DNA from: Acidovorax sp. YS12
GTDB lineage: Bacteria > Pseudomonadota > Gammaproteobacteria > Burkholderiales > Burkholderiaceae_C
Length of the DNA: 64,000 nucleotides
Assembly: GCA_021496925.1 (NCBI GenBank)
Contig: CP053915.1
Location: forward strand, 620,001-684,000
Reading direction: 5' to 3'
Part shown: piece by piece, positions 32,798 to 41,295 of the stretch
Layout: each line of letters begins with the position of its first letter
Numbering within the stretch: position 1 is the stretch's first letter
Translations under genes and position numbers: made by a program
Notes under the pieces: model-generated
Told to the model about the DNA's origin: nothing
The model's database searches: none
What the model saw: only the letters and a program-made list of their open reading frames with translations

Positions 32798-34779
32798 CCG
32801 ACCGCCGCGACGACGATTTCCGCATCCGCCCCAGCGCCCCGAAGAATCGCGGCCAGGGCTTTGTCTCCAAGGTGCTCAAGCAGGCAGGCAAGGCCAGCGG
32901 CGGCAAGTCCTCGGTGCGCCGTCCTGGGACGGCTGGCGGCACCGGGAGGGGCACCGGCCAGCGGCCCGGTTCGCGCCTGGGGCGCGGCCACACGGCGGCG
33001 CGCTTCGCGGGGGCGAAGCTCACGCCCATGTCGCGGCGCGTGACCATCAAGACGCTGCTGGTCAACCAGCGCCAGGCCAGCCCGCAGTCGCTCGCCAAGC
33101 ACCTGCGCTACATCGAGCGCGATGGCGTGGGCCGCGATGGCGAGCCGGGCCAAGCCTACGGGCCGCAGACCGATGCCGCCGACCTCGACGCCTTCAAGGA
33201 ACGCTGCGCCGACGACCGACACCATTTCCGCTTCATCCTCTCGCCCGAGGATGGCGCCGAGCTGGAAGACCTGCGCACCTACACGCGGCACCTCATGGGC
33301 CGCATGGAAGCCGACCTGGGCACGGGCCTCGATTGGGTGGCCGTCAACCACTGGAACACCGACAACCCGCACACGCACATAGTCGTGCGCGGGCGCGACG
33401 ACACCGGCAAAGACCTCATCATTGCGGGCGACTACATCGCCGATGGCTTCCGCCATCGCGCCGCCGAGCTGGCGACCGAATGGCTGGGGCCGCGCACCGA
33501 GCTGGAGATCCAGCAGACCTTGCAGCGCGAGGTGGAGCAGGAGCGGTGGACGAGCCTGGATCGCACCCTGCAACGCGAGGCCGGCGACGACGGCCGAGTG
33601 CAGATCGAACGCTTCAACGAACCGAGACTGCAACGCCAGCGCCTGTTGCTGGTTGGCCGGCTGCAACGCTTGCAGCGCCTGGGCCTGGCCGACGAAATGC
33701 AGCCCGGCACCTGGGCCGTCCACGCCGACGCGGAAAAGACCCTGCGCACCCTGGGCGAGCGTGGCGACATCATCCGCACCATGCAGCGGGCCATGCGCGG
33801 CGAGCCGCGCGAGCTGGCAGTGTTCGAGCCGGGCGACGATGGCCGAACCATTCTCGGCCGCGTAGCCGCGAAGGGGCTGGCCGACGAGCTGCGCGACCGG
33901 GGCTATCTGGTCATCGACGGCGTGGACGGCAAGGCCCACTACGTCGCGCTCAATGCCCGCGACGAGCTGGCGAACTATCCGACCGGCGCCGTGGTGGCGG
34001 TGAAGGGATCGGCCGACGTGCGTGCGGCCGACAAGAACATCACCGCACTGGCGAGCGGTGGCCTGTACCGCACCGACCATCATCTGGCCGTCGCGCAGGG
34101 GCAGACAGTGCCGGGCCGTGATCCGCAGGAAGTCGTCGCGGTCCACGTCCGCCGGCTGGAAGCCCTGCGCCGCGCCGGCATCGTGGAGCGCGTGGCCGAG
34201 GGACTTTGGAAGGTGCCGGACGACCTGGCCGAACAGGGCCGCCGCTACGACGCGCAGCGTCTGGGCGGCGTGGCGGTGGAACTGAAATCGCACCTGCCCA
34301 TCGAGCGGCAGGCCCGCGTGATTGGGGCCACTTGGCTCGACCAGCAATTGATCGGCGGCGGCTCGGGCCTGGGCGACCTCGGCTTTGGCAGCGAGGCCAA
34401 ACAGGCGATGCAGCAGCGCGCCGACTTCCTGGCCGAACAGGGATTGGCCGAGCGGCGCGGCCAGCGCGTGATCCTGGCGCGCAACCTGCTGGGCACACTG
34501 CGCAACCGGGAACTGGCGCAGGTCGCCAAAGACATTGCGGCCGAAACTGGCTTGGAGCATCGACCCGTGTCCGATGGGCAGCGCGTGGCCGGCATCTACC
34601 GGCGCTCCGTCATGCTTGCCAGCGGGCGCTACGCGATGCTCGATGACGGCATGGGGTTCAGCCTGGTGCCGTGGAAACCGGTGATCGAGCAGCGAATGGG
34701 GCAGCAGCTTGCCGGGACGGTGCGCGGCGGCGCGGTGTCATGGGAGATTGGGCGGCATCGGGGGCCAACCATTTCTTGA
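32794..34779 (+). CDS. rlxS: Relaxase RlxS (VirD2-like, DUF3363)
   Basis: A 661-residue relaxase that would nick the transfer origin and lead the strand into the recipient. An N-terminal basic region is followed by the relaxase core with RHHFRFILSPEDGAELEDLR, and the metal-binding histidines in NPHTHIVVRG (H193, H195). The C-terminal 400 residues match DUF3363 (AVVAVKGSADVRAADKNITALA and ATWLDQQLIG). Length and domain order match relaxases of Tn4371-family ICEs. It ends the parA-traF-rlxS operon; cargo region 2 begins 16 bases later with a sharp drop in GC content. Confidence 0.92.
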   Translation: MTDRRDDDFRIRPSAPKNRGQGFVSKVLKQAGKASGGKSSVRRPGTAGGTGRGTGQRPGSRLGRGHTAARFAGAKLTPMSRRVTIKTLLVNQRQASPQSLAKHLRYIERDGVGRDGEPGQAYGPQTDAADLDAFKERCADDRHHFRFILSPEDGAELEDLRTYTRHLMGRMEADLGTGLDWVAVNHWNTDNPHTHIVVRGRDDTGKDLIIAGDYIADGFRHRAAELATEWLGPRTELEIQQTLQREVEQERWTSLDRTLQREAGDDGRVQIERFNEPRLQRQRLLLVGRLQRLQRLGLADEMQPGTWAVHADAEKTLRTLGERGDIIRTMQRAMRGEPRELAVFEPGDDGRTILGRVAAKGLADELRDRGYLVIDGVDGKAHYVALNARDELANYPTGAVVAVKGSADVRAADKNITALASGGLYRTDHHLAVAQGQTVPGRDPQEVVAVHVRRLEALRRAGIVERVAEGLWKVPDDLAEQGRRYDAQRLGGVAVELKSHLPIERQARVIGATWLDQQLIGGGSGLGDLGFGSEAKQAMQQRADFLAEQGLAERRGQRVILARNLLGTLRNRELAQVAKDIAAETGLEHRPVSDGQRVAGIYRRSVMLASGRYAMLDDGMGFSLVPWKPVIEQRMGQQLAGTVRGGAVSWEIGRHRGPTIS

Positions 34780-34842
34780 GTCAAGGTAATGCCACAAGCC
34801 GGTGGGAAAAATTAGATCCTATTTATTGATGGTTGATCAATC

Positions 34843-34861
34843 CAAAGCATTACCAAAGGTT
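34843..34861 (+). promoter_or_regulatory. Putative response-regulator box 1 (8-3-8 direct repeat)
   Basis: CAAAGCAT-TAC-CAAAGGTT: two half-sites with an 11-base period, 133 bases before the reductase-regulator-kinase operon. The same 8-3-8 arrangement, with 15 of 19 identical bases, occurs at 39894. AT-rich DNA that could hold a promoter follows at 34868-34890. Confidence 0.55.
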
Positions 34862-34994
34862 GGGATTCCAGAATTAAAATTTTCTGTAATTTCGGATACA
34901 TGGCCACATTCAAAGGCACGCTATCGCGTATCTGGATTGATGGTTTCAGACCAATACCGCATGCGCCTTCCGCAGAATTTAGGGCAAATCCACG

Positions 34995-36338
34995 ATGAAG
35001 AGAATAATTTGGACGTTCTGGTTTTTTGCGCTGGCATTGAGCGCTCTATGGCTTTTTACCGATACGCTCTGGCCTGCACAGTCCAACTACTTCGCCCTGC
35101 GAACGGTATGGATTCAATACAGCGGCGTACTGGCCATCGGCACGATGTCCGTGGCGATGGTGCTGGCCACGCGCCCTGCGTGGCTGGAGCCCAGCTTGAA
35201 CGGACTGGACAAGATGTACCGCCTGCACAAGTGGCTCGGCATCGCCGCTCTGGCCGCTGCAACAATACACTGGCTGTGGGCGCAGGGTACTAAGTGGGCC
35301 GTAGGCTGGGGCTGGCTGACGCGCCCGGCGCGCAAGCCCCGCGCAGCGGCTGATTCAATGGGCTCCATTGAATCGGCGCTGCGTGGCTGGCGCGGACTGG
35401 CCGAGGACTTGGGCGAATGGGCCTTCTACGCCGTCGCGGTGCTACTGGTACTGGCTTTGGTCAAGCGCTTTCCATACCGGCTGTTCGCCAAGACGCACCA
35501 CTGGATGGCAGCGATCTACTTGGTGCTGGCCTTCCACACCTTGGTGCTGGTTCAGTTCTCCTACTGGGCGCAGCCCGTGGGCTGGGCTTTGGCTATGCTG
35601 CTGGCGAGCGGCACGGTATCGGCGGTGTGGGTGCTGCTGGGCCGGGTCGGTGCGCAGCGCACCACGCACGGTGTCATCGAATCGCTGCAGACCTACCCTG
35701 CGCTGAACGTGCTGGAAACCACCCTGCGAATGGACCCGGCCTGGCCCGGCCACCGGCCCGGACAGTTTGCCTTCGCCATGTCCAACCCGAAAGAAGGCCC
35801 GCATCCCTACACGCTGGCCTCAGCCTGGGTGCCGGAAGACCGGCGCATCACCTTCATCACCAAGGCGCTGGGCGACCACACCCGCCGGCTGCCGGAACGC
35901 CTGCAAGTTGGCGACCGGGTGACGGTCGAGGGGCCTTACGGCTGCTTCACTTTCGACGACGGGCGTGCCCGCCAGATCTGGATCGGTGCTGGCATCGGCA
36001 TCACGCCGTTCATCGCGCGCATGAAGTTCCTGGCGCAGCACGAGGGCCAAGACGCACGTCCCATCGATTTGTTTCATCCGACGAGCGACGTTGATCCGCA
36101 GGCCATCGAGAAACTGAGCGCCGACAGCGAGGCGGCCGGCGTTGCGCTACACCTGTTCATCGACAAGAAGGACGGTCGCCTGACAGGTGAGCGCCTGCGT
36201 GCCATGGTTCCCGGTTGGAAAGACGCCAGCGTCTGGTTCTGCGGCCCCACGGCCTTCGGCAGCGCGTTGCGCGCCGACCTGCTGGCCCAGGGGTTGGAGC
36301 CGGAAGCCTTCCACCAAGAGCTTTTCGAGATGCGCTGA
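34995..36338 (+). CDS. Ferric-reductase-like transmembrane flavoprotein
   Basis: A 447-residue membrane oxidoreductase. The N-terminal half has about six helices with paired histidines (MYRLHKWLGIAAL, ATIHWLW, AKTHHWMAAIYLVLAFHTLV) that would bind two hemes. The C-terminal half has an FAD-binding barrel (HRPGQFAFAMSN) and an NAD(P) domain (WIGAGIGITPFIARMKFL and FCGPTAFG). Such enzymes move electrons from NAD(P)H across the membrane, to ferric iron or other acceptors. It is the first gene of an operon with a two-component system (14-base gap), which suggests a role in the signal or the response. Confidence 0.87.
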   Translation: MKRIIWTFWFFALALSALWLFTDTLWPAQSNYFALRTVWIQYSGVLAIGTMSVAMVLATRPAWLEPSLNGLDKMYRLHKWLGIAALAAATIHWLWAQGTKWAVGWGWLTRPARKPRAAADSMGSIESALRGWRGLAEDLGEWAFYAVAVLLVLALVKRFPYRLFAKTHHWMAAIYLVLAFHTLVLVQFSYWAQPVGWALAMLLASGTVSAVWVLLGRVGAQRTTHGVIESLQTYPALNVLETTLRMDPAWPGHRPGQFAFAMSNPKEGPHPYTLASAWVPEDRRITFITKALGDHTRRLPERLQVGDRVTVEGPYGCFTFDDGRARQIWIGAGIGITPFIARMKFLAQHEGQDARPIDLFHPTSDVDPQAIEKLSADSEAAGVALHLFIDKKDGRLTGERLRAMVPGWKDASVWFCGPTAFGSALRADLLAQGLEPEAFHQELFEMR

Positions 36339-36352
36339 ATGGAAGAAAGCAT

Positions 36353-37018
36353 ATGCGCGTATTGATCGTGGAAGACTCGCAAACGCTGGCCGAAGCCCTG
36401 AGCCAGAGCCTTCAGTCGGAAGGCTATGCCTGCGATACAGCAGCCGATGGCGTGTCCGCGCTGAAGTTTCTTGCCAGCTACCGGTACGACGCCATCATTC
36501 TGGACTTGATGCTGCCCCGGCTGGACGGCTTTGGCGTGTTGCGCGCATTGAGCCGGGAGGCCCATGCCGCTCCGGTATTGGTGCTCTCCGCGCGCGAACT
36601 GCTTGACGACCGGGTGCGGGCCTTGGATGCGGGTGCCGATGACTACCTGACAAAACCCTTCGAGCTGGCCGAACTGCTGGCTCGCCTGCGGGCGCTGGTG
36701 CGGCGTCCGCCGCAACGGGACGTTCCAGTTCTGCGCCACGGCGATCTGGAGGTCGATCCGCGCTCGCGCACCGCGAGGTTCAAGGGCATTGATCTTGGGC
36801 TCACGCCGAAGGAATATGGACTGCTCGACTTGCTGCTGCGTCGGCGCGGCGCCACGCTGTCGCGCCCGCAGATTTTTGAACATTTGTACGACAGCCGCAG
36901 CGATGCATCGGACAAGGTGGTGGAGGTGATCGTCAGCACCTTGCGAACCAAGCTCGCCCAGTGCGGCCTGGATGAACTGATCGTGACACGACGTGGCTTC
37001 GGCTACATACTGCCCTGA
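36353..37018 (+). CDS. OmpR-family response regulator
   Basis: A 221-residue regulator. Receiver domain with the acidic pair E7/D8, phospho-acceptor D51 (AIILDLMLPRLDG) and lysine in YLTKPFELAE; then a winged-helix domain (LTPKEYGLLDLLLRRRGATLSRPQIFEHLYD ... VIVSTLRTKL). It resembles the PmrA/QseB/CzcR branch. Such proteins bind tandem direct repeats about 11 bases apart; the two CAAAGCTT-type boxes upstream of this operon and of the efflux operon have exactly that spacing. It is 3 bases before its kinase gene. Confidence 0.93.
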   Translation: MRVLIVEDSQTLAEALSQSLQSEGYACDTAADGVSALKFLASYRYDAIILDLMLPRLDGFGVLRALSREAHAAPVLVLSARELLDDRVRALDAGADDYLTKPFELAELLARLRALVRRPPQRDVPVLRHGDLEVDPRSRTARFKGIDLGLTPKEYGLLDLLLRRRGATLSRPQIFEHLYDSRSDASDKVVEVIVSTLRTKLAQCGLDELIVTRRGFGYILP

Positions 37019-37021
37019 ACG

Positions 37022-38434
37022 ATGGTACGTCCCGATTCCGAAGCCCTCTCTGATGCGAGTCAAGGCAGATCCTGGTCCTTGCAGCGGCGGCTGGCTGCCA
37101 GCCTGGTGATCTGCATTGGAGGAACCTTCGCCATCCTGTTTCCCGTCCTCGACTACTGGATCGACCACGAAATCTACCGACGGATGGATACCACCCTGAT
37201 GCAACGATCAGCGGCGGTGGGGCGCGTGCTGCAGGAGTTGGATGCGAGAAAGCTCGAAAGCCTCATGCCGGAATACGAGCCTGGCGGGCATACCGAGTTC
37301 TTCACGGTCTTCGATTCGCAGACCCACCGGACCTTGCTGCGTTCGCCCAGCAGTGCTGGGGCCGAGCTGGCGCTTGGACCGGTGGAGCAAGGCACCCCAC
37401 GCTACTACGACGTGATACTCCCGGACGGCCACGCGGGCCGCGCGCTGGCGACGCGCGTGCCGGTAAGAGGTGAGGAATCTCGATTGCTGGTTGTGGCAAC
37501 AGAACGTCGGGATTGGGATCAAACCGAACGGCGCATCCACTTCACGCTCCTGGGCGGTATCGTTCTGGCGACGCTCCTGGCCACAGGCCTGGCGCTGCTC
37601 ATGGTTCGGCGCATCGTGGTCATGCTGGAGCGCGTTGGCGTGCAACTGGCCGACCTGCGTTCGGATCGGCCGATTGCGCGGATCGGAGCGGACTTTCCAC
37701 GCGAACTGCGGCCGTTTGCCGAAGCCTTCAATCAGGGCTTGCATCACCTGTATGCGGCCATTGCCCGCGAGCGCCGCTTCTCCCGCGACGTGGCCCACGA
37801 GTTGCGCACGCCCTTGGCAGAAATCCGCATCAGCGCAGAAAGCGCTTTGATCGATGCCGACCCGACCCGAATCCAGCGCGCCCTGAATGCAACGATCCAG
37901 GCCAGTTCACGCATGCAGCGCAGTGTGGACACTCTGCTGTTGTTGGCGCGGCTTGAATCCGGCCAACACACACTTGCGCTTGATCCTCTGGATCTAACAG
38001 CTTTGCTGCAAGAGTTGCTGGCGGGATTCAACGTCCAGCAAATGGCACCCAAGTCACCTATCCGTGTGACTTTGCCTGAATCGGCATGGGTGCAAAGCGA
38101 TCAGGGCGTGATCGAACGCATCGTCTCCAACCTCTTGCGCAATGCCATCGAATACGCGCCCGAAGGCGACGACATTCAATGTAGGCTGGAGCGCGCGGCT
38201 TCCGGCTGGATGTTGACCATCGTCAACACAGCTCCCAATTTGCAGGCATCCGATCTGGATCAATTCGGACTTCGCTTCTGGCGCAAGGATTCCGAAGGTG
38301 GCACGGCGCACCACGCCGGGCTGGGACTTGCACTGGCCCTGGCGCTCGCGCATGCCATAGACCTGCCGCTGGCGTTCTCACTGGACAACGGTCGGCTGTC
38401 CGCGCGGCTTGGCCCTTGGCCACCGCTGCTCTGA
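37022..38434 (+). CDS. Sensor histidine kinase
   Basis: A 470-residue kinase with two membrane helices (about 26-48 and 178-200) around a periplasmic sensor domain of about 130 residues (DHEIYRRMDTTLMQRSAA ...). A HAMP-like linker follows, then the HisKA dimer helix with phospho-His H259 in FSRDVAHELRTPLAEIR, and the ATPase domain with N box IVSNLLRNAIEYAP. The G boxes are degenerate (HHAGLGLALALALAHAI), but the GLGL core remains. The periplasmic domain has no clear metal-binding His/Cys cluster, so the stimulus is unknown. The preceding gene is its partner regulator. Confidence 0.92.
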   Translation: MVRPDSEALSDASQGRSWSLQRRLAASLVICIGGTFAILFPVLDYWIDHEIYRRMDTTLMQRSAAVGRVLQELDARKLESLMPEYEPGGHTEFFTVFDSQTHRTLLRSPSSAGAELALGPVEQGTPRYYDVILPDGHAGRALATRVPVRGEESRLLVVATERRDWDQTERRIHFTLLGGIVLATLLATGLALLMVRRIVVMLERVGVQLADLRSDRPIARIGADFPRELRPFAEAFNQGLHHLYAAIARERRFSRDVAHELRTPLAEIRISAESALIDADPTRIQRALNATIQASSRMQRSVDTLLLLARLESGQHTLALDPLDLTALLQELLAGFNVQQMAPKSPIRVTLPESAWVQSDQGVIERIVSNLLRNAIEYAPEGDDIQCRLERAASGWMLTIVNTAPNLQASDLDQFGLRFWRKDSEGGTAHHAGLGLALALALAHAIDLPLAFSLDNGRLSARLGPWPPLL

Positions 38435-38447
38435 GATTGACGCAGAT

Positions 38448-39155
38448 CTACACCGCAGTGCCGAACATGGCTCCCACGCCCGCTGTCACCGCCATGGCAA
38501 ATGTGCCCCAGAACGCGACGCGCAGCGCACTTTTGAAGAGCGGCGTACCACCCACGGCAGCGGCCGCAGCGCCGAGAAGGGCCAGGAAGACAATCGCCGT
38601 CGCGACGATCCAATAGAGCAGGCTCTGCTCCGGCGCCAACAGAACCACGGCCAGCGGCATGGCCGCACCCATCGCGAAGCTCCCAGCGGACGCCATGGCG
38701 GCTTGCAGCGGGCGAGCGCTCAAGGTTTCAGAAATGCCCAATTCATCGCGCGCGTGCGCGCCCAGCGCATCATGCGCCATCAATTGCGTGGCGACCTGAT
38801 CCGCGAGTCGATGATCCAGGCCACGCCGGACATAGATGGCCGTTAGTTCCCGATGCTCTGCTTCCGGACTGTTTTCCAGTTCATCACGTTCCCGCGCCAA
38901 ATCCGCCTTCTCCGTATCAGCTTGTGAATAGACCGACACGAACTCGCCTGCAGCCATGGACATGGCACCGGCTACCAACCCCGCGATGGCCGTGGTCATG
39001 ATGCTGGCATGGCTTGCATGGGCAGCAGCCACGCCTGCAACCAGGCTGGCCGTGGAAATGATGCCGTCATTGGCACCCAGAACAGCGGCGCGCAGCCATC
39101 CGATATGTTCAGTGCGGTGACTTTCAGGGTGGGCGCGGTGGTGAAATTTGGTCAT
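38448..39155 (-). CDS. VIT1/CCC1-family metal transporter
   Basis: A 235-residue membrane protein of the VIT family, which exports Fe(II) or Mn(II) from the cytoplasm. The first helix signature WLRAAVLGANDGIISTASLVAGVAAA and the second-helix motif GAMSMAAGEFVSVYSQADTEKADL are present, followed by the acidic cytoplasmic metal-binding domain (ERDELENSPEAEHREL) and three further helices. It converges on the kinase gene and is 41 bases downstream of the cytochrome b561 gene, with which it probably forms an operon. Confidence 0.92.
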   Translation of the reverse strand: MTKFHHRAHPESHRTEHIGWLRAAVLGANDGIISTASLVAGVAAAHASHASIMTTAIAGLVAGAMSMAAGEFVSVYSQADTEKADLARERDELENSPEAEHRELTAIYVRRGLDHRLADQVATQLMAHDALGAHARDELGISETLSARPLQAAMASAGSFAMGAAMPLAVVLLAPEQSLLYWIVATAIVFLALLGAAAAAVGGTPLFKSALRVAFWGTFAMAVTAGVGAMFGTAV

Positions 39156-39196
39156 TGGAGATTCGAATCCATATAAAGCAGCCTGAGGCCAGTAGG

Positions 39197-39748
39197 TCAG
39201 GGGCGACGACCGGGAAGCATGCGAACCAGTGTGTTGTCACGCATGACGTAGTGGTGCAACAGCGCCGCCATCGCATGCGATCCGATCAAGACATAGCCCA
39301 ATGTCGCCAGCGCCTCATGGACATCCTTGAGTTGGCGCGACAAAGCAACGTCGGTGCCGATCAGAGAGGGAATGGGCAAGCCAAACAGAACAACCGGCTT
39401 GCCCGCCGCACTCAAGGTGAGCCATCCGAGCAGCGGCATGGCGAGCATGAAGCTGTAGAGCGCATAGTGCATGACATCGGCGAGCGTGGCCTGCCAGCGT
39501 GGCATGGGTGGTTGGATCGCGGGCTTCACGCCCGCCTGGATGCGCACCCCGATACGGATCACGACGATAACCAGAACGCTGAGGCCCAGCAGGTAGTGCA
39601 AGGACTTCATGGCGTCTCTCAAGGCTCCCTTGGGTGCCAGTCCGCGCAGCTCCATGCTCGCATAGACCGCGATGATGAGAAGCACGGTCAGCCAATGCAG
39701 TCCTATGACCAAAGGACTGAAGCGGTATTCGGAATTCCTGACATTCAT
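39197..39748 (-). CDS. Cytochrome b561-family membrane heme protein
   Basis: A 183-residue four-helix protein of the bacterial cytochrome b561 (CybB/YodB) type. Histidines for two hemes are visible in VIGLHWLTVLL, MKSLHYLLGLSVL, VMHYALYSFML and HAMAALLHHYVM. These proteins pass electrons between quinol and periplasmic acceptors such as superoxide. The ATG at 39748 gives the standard N-terminus (MNVRNSEYRFSPLVI). It is divergent from the efflux operon; the 310-base interval between them holds box 2. Confidence 0.9.
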   Translation of the reverse strand: MNVRNSEYRFSPLVIGLHWLTVLLIIAVYASMELRGLAPKGALRDAMKSLHYLLGLSVLVIVVIRIGVRIQAGVKPAIQPPMPRWQATLADVMHYALYSFMLAMPLLGWLTLSAAGKPVVLFGLPIPSLIGTDVALSRQLKDVHEALATLGYVLIGSHAMAALLHHYVMRDNTLVRMLPGRRP

Positions 39749-39893
39749 GGTGTATGGCTCCGATGTTTGAGGTAGCAAAGGCGCACCGCTGGCATATCAG
39801 AGCAAGTTACTGAAAAATCAGTTTATCGATTGCTTGCTGCTCAAAGCAGGCGTTTCGCCGAAATACATCGTACTGAGCAAATTTCGCTTTCTC

Positions 39894-39912
39894 CAAAGCT
39901 TTCTCAAAGCTT
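39894..39912 (+). promoter_or_regulatory. Putative response-regulator box 2 (8-3-8 direct repeat)
   Basis: CAAAGCTT-TCT-CAAAGCTT, a perfect direct repeat with an 11-base period, 146 bases before the RND adaptor ATG at 40059 and 146 bases from the divergent b561 ATG at 39748. It may serve both. The form is typical of OmpR-family regulator sites. The rest of 39749-40058 shows no gene. Confidence 0.6.
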
Positions 39913-40058
39913 CACCGAAGAACATGAGCCGATCTTTTACAAGAGATCGACCGCATGTTTCGCCTCATTAACCTCGCGCACCGCTTCATATGCGACGGAT
40001 TTTCAATCCGCGCTGTGTGCTCGCTACTCTGCTCTACGTCGTTTGGAGCAGCACAAGC

Positions 40059-41282
40059 ATGAGCTTCCCGACCTTGAAAGCGGCGGGTGCCTCCAGCCGA
40101 ACCAAGACTCTGGCCCTGTCCGCTATCAGCGTGGCGGTTCTGGTTGCCGCAGGGTACGGCTGGTGGGCCTGGACAACGCCGCGGACAACCGTAGCCGATA
40201 AAGACGCGAGCGAGGCTGTCGCCCAACCGAGCGCTGGCGGCGTTCAGCTCAACGCTGCTCAGCTTCGCGCGCAGGGTGTGGAAACCGCGCTCGTCAAAGA
40301 CACCGCAGTGATACCGCTGGATGGCTTGCCCGCGCAGACCGTAGCGCCGCTCTCGGCCAGCGCGCACGTCGTAGCGCCCTATGGCGGTGTGGTGACGCGT
40401 GTTTTGGTCGATGAAGGCGCTGCGGTGCGTCAAGGACAAGCTCTGGCGCACATCCAGAGCAAGGACGTTCTGGCGGCGCAGGCCGATCTGGCGCGTGCCC
40501 GCACCGAAGCGGCGGTGGCCGCGGCGCAGGCCCGGCGCGATGCCTCGCTCTTGGCCGAGGGCATCATCCCAGCCACGCGCAACGAGCAAACCCAAGCGCG
40601 CGCGGCGGTTGCGCAAAGTACGTTGCAAGAGACCAATGGCGCCCTCGCACGGCTTCGACCCGTTAGCGGTGGGCAGGCGGGCGAGTATGAATTGCTGGCG
40701 CCTTTGTCCGGGCGGGTGATGCGTCGTCACCTGAGCCTCGGGCAGGCGGTCGCGCCGCTCGACATCGCCTTCCTGGTGGCTGAGCCTGGCCCGCTGGATG
40801 TCAGCGTCACGGTTCCGCTGCGGTGGCGCTCGGATCTCCGCCCGGGCTTGGAAGTGCGTCTTCCCGATGGCACGATCGCTCGGGTGACGGCCGTTGGTGG
40901 CGACACTGACCTCAGTAGTCAGAGCCTGCGGGTACGTGCCCGCGTCGATGCAGATCAGGCAGGGGCAGACCGCTATGCGGCCGGGCAGCAGATCAGTGTC
41001 GCGCTGTTGCTGCCAGCACCGCATGGCACCTTGAGCGTGCCATCGTCCGCACTGCTGCCAGCGGGCAGCGCCCACGTGCTCTACGTTGCTGAGCCGTCAT
41101 CGCAAGACAAGCAAGGCGACCTACGCGTCCGCGCTGTTCCGGTGCAACTGCTGGGGCAAGACGAATCAGAGGCGTCAAGCGCCGTGCGTGCCGTCTCGCC
41201 AGACACTGCGCCGCTTGCGGCAAGCATGCAGGTCGTCGTGCGCGGCACGGCACTGCTCAAATCCATGATTCCATTGCAATGA
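40059..41282 (+). CDS. RND efflux periplasmic adaptor (HlyD/CzcB-like)
   Basis: A 407-residue membrane-fusion protein anchored by an N-terminal helix (about residues 18-37). The lipoyl halves are SAHVVAPYGGVVTRVLVDEGAAVRQGQALAHIQSKD and LAPLSGRVMRRHLSLGQAV, separated by an alpha-hairpin of about 90 residues, then a beta-barrel and membrane-proximal domain. It links the inner-membrane pump encoded next to the outer-membrane channel. The 40059 start was chosen over 39990 because the longer form has no sensible signal. First gene of the seven-gene efflux/lipid A operon. Confidence 0.92.
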   Translation: MSFPTLKAAGASSRTKTLALSAISVAVLVAAGYGWWAWTTPRTTVADKDASEAVAQPSAGGVQLNAAQLRAQGVETALVKDTAVIPLDGLPAQTVAPLSASAHVVAPYGGVVTRVLVDEGAAVRQGQALAHIQSKDVLAAQADLARARTEAAVAAAQARRDASLLAEGIIPATRNEQTQARAAVAQSTLQETNGALARLRPVSGGQAGEYELLAPLSGRVMRRHLSLGQAVAPLDIAFLVAEPGPLDVSVTVPLRWRSDLRPGLEVRLPDGTIARVTAVGGDTDLSSQSLRVRARVDADQAGADRYAAGQQISVALLLPAPHGTLSVPSSALLPAGSAHVLYVAEPSSQDKQGDLRVRAVPVQLLGQDESEASSAVRAVSPDTAPLAASMQVVVRGTALLKSMIPLQ

Positions 41283-41295
41283 GGGGCGACCACGC

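Noticed and set aside
34802..35293. 163-codon frame starting before the ferric-reductase gene
   Set aside because: Its second half overlaps the well-supported reductase gene in another frame and becomes low-complexity there; no ribosome site or known domain. The first 60 codons might be a gene remnant, but nothing supports that.
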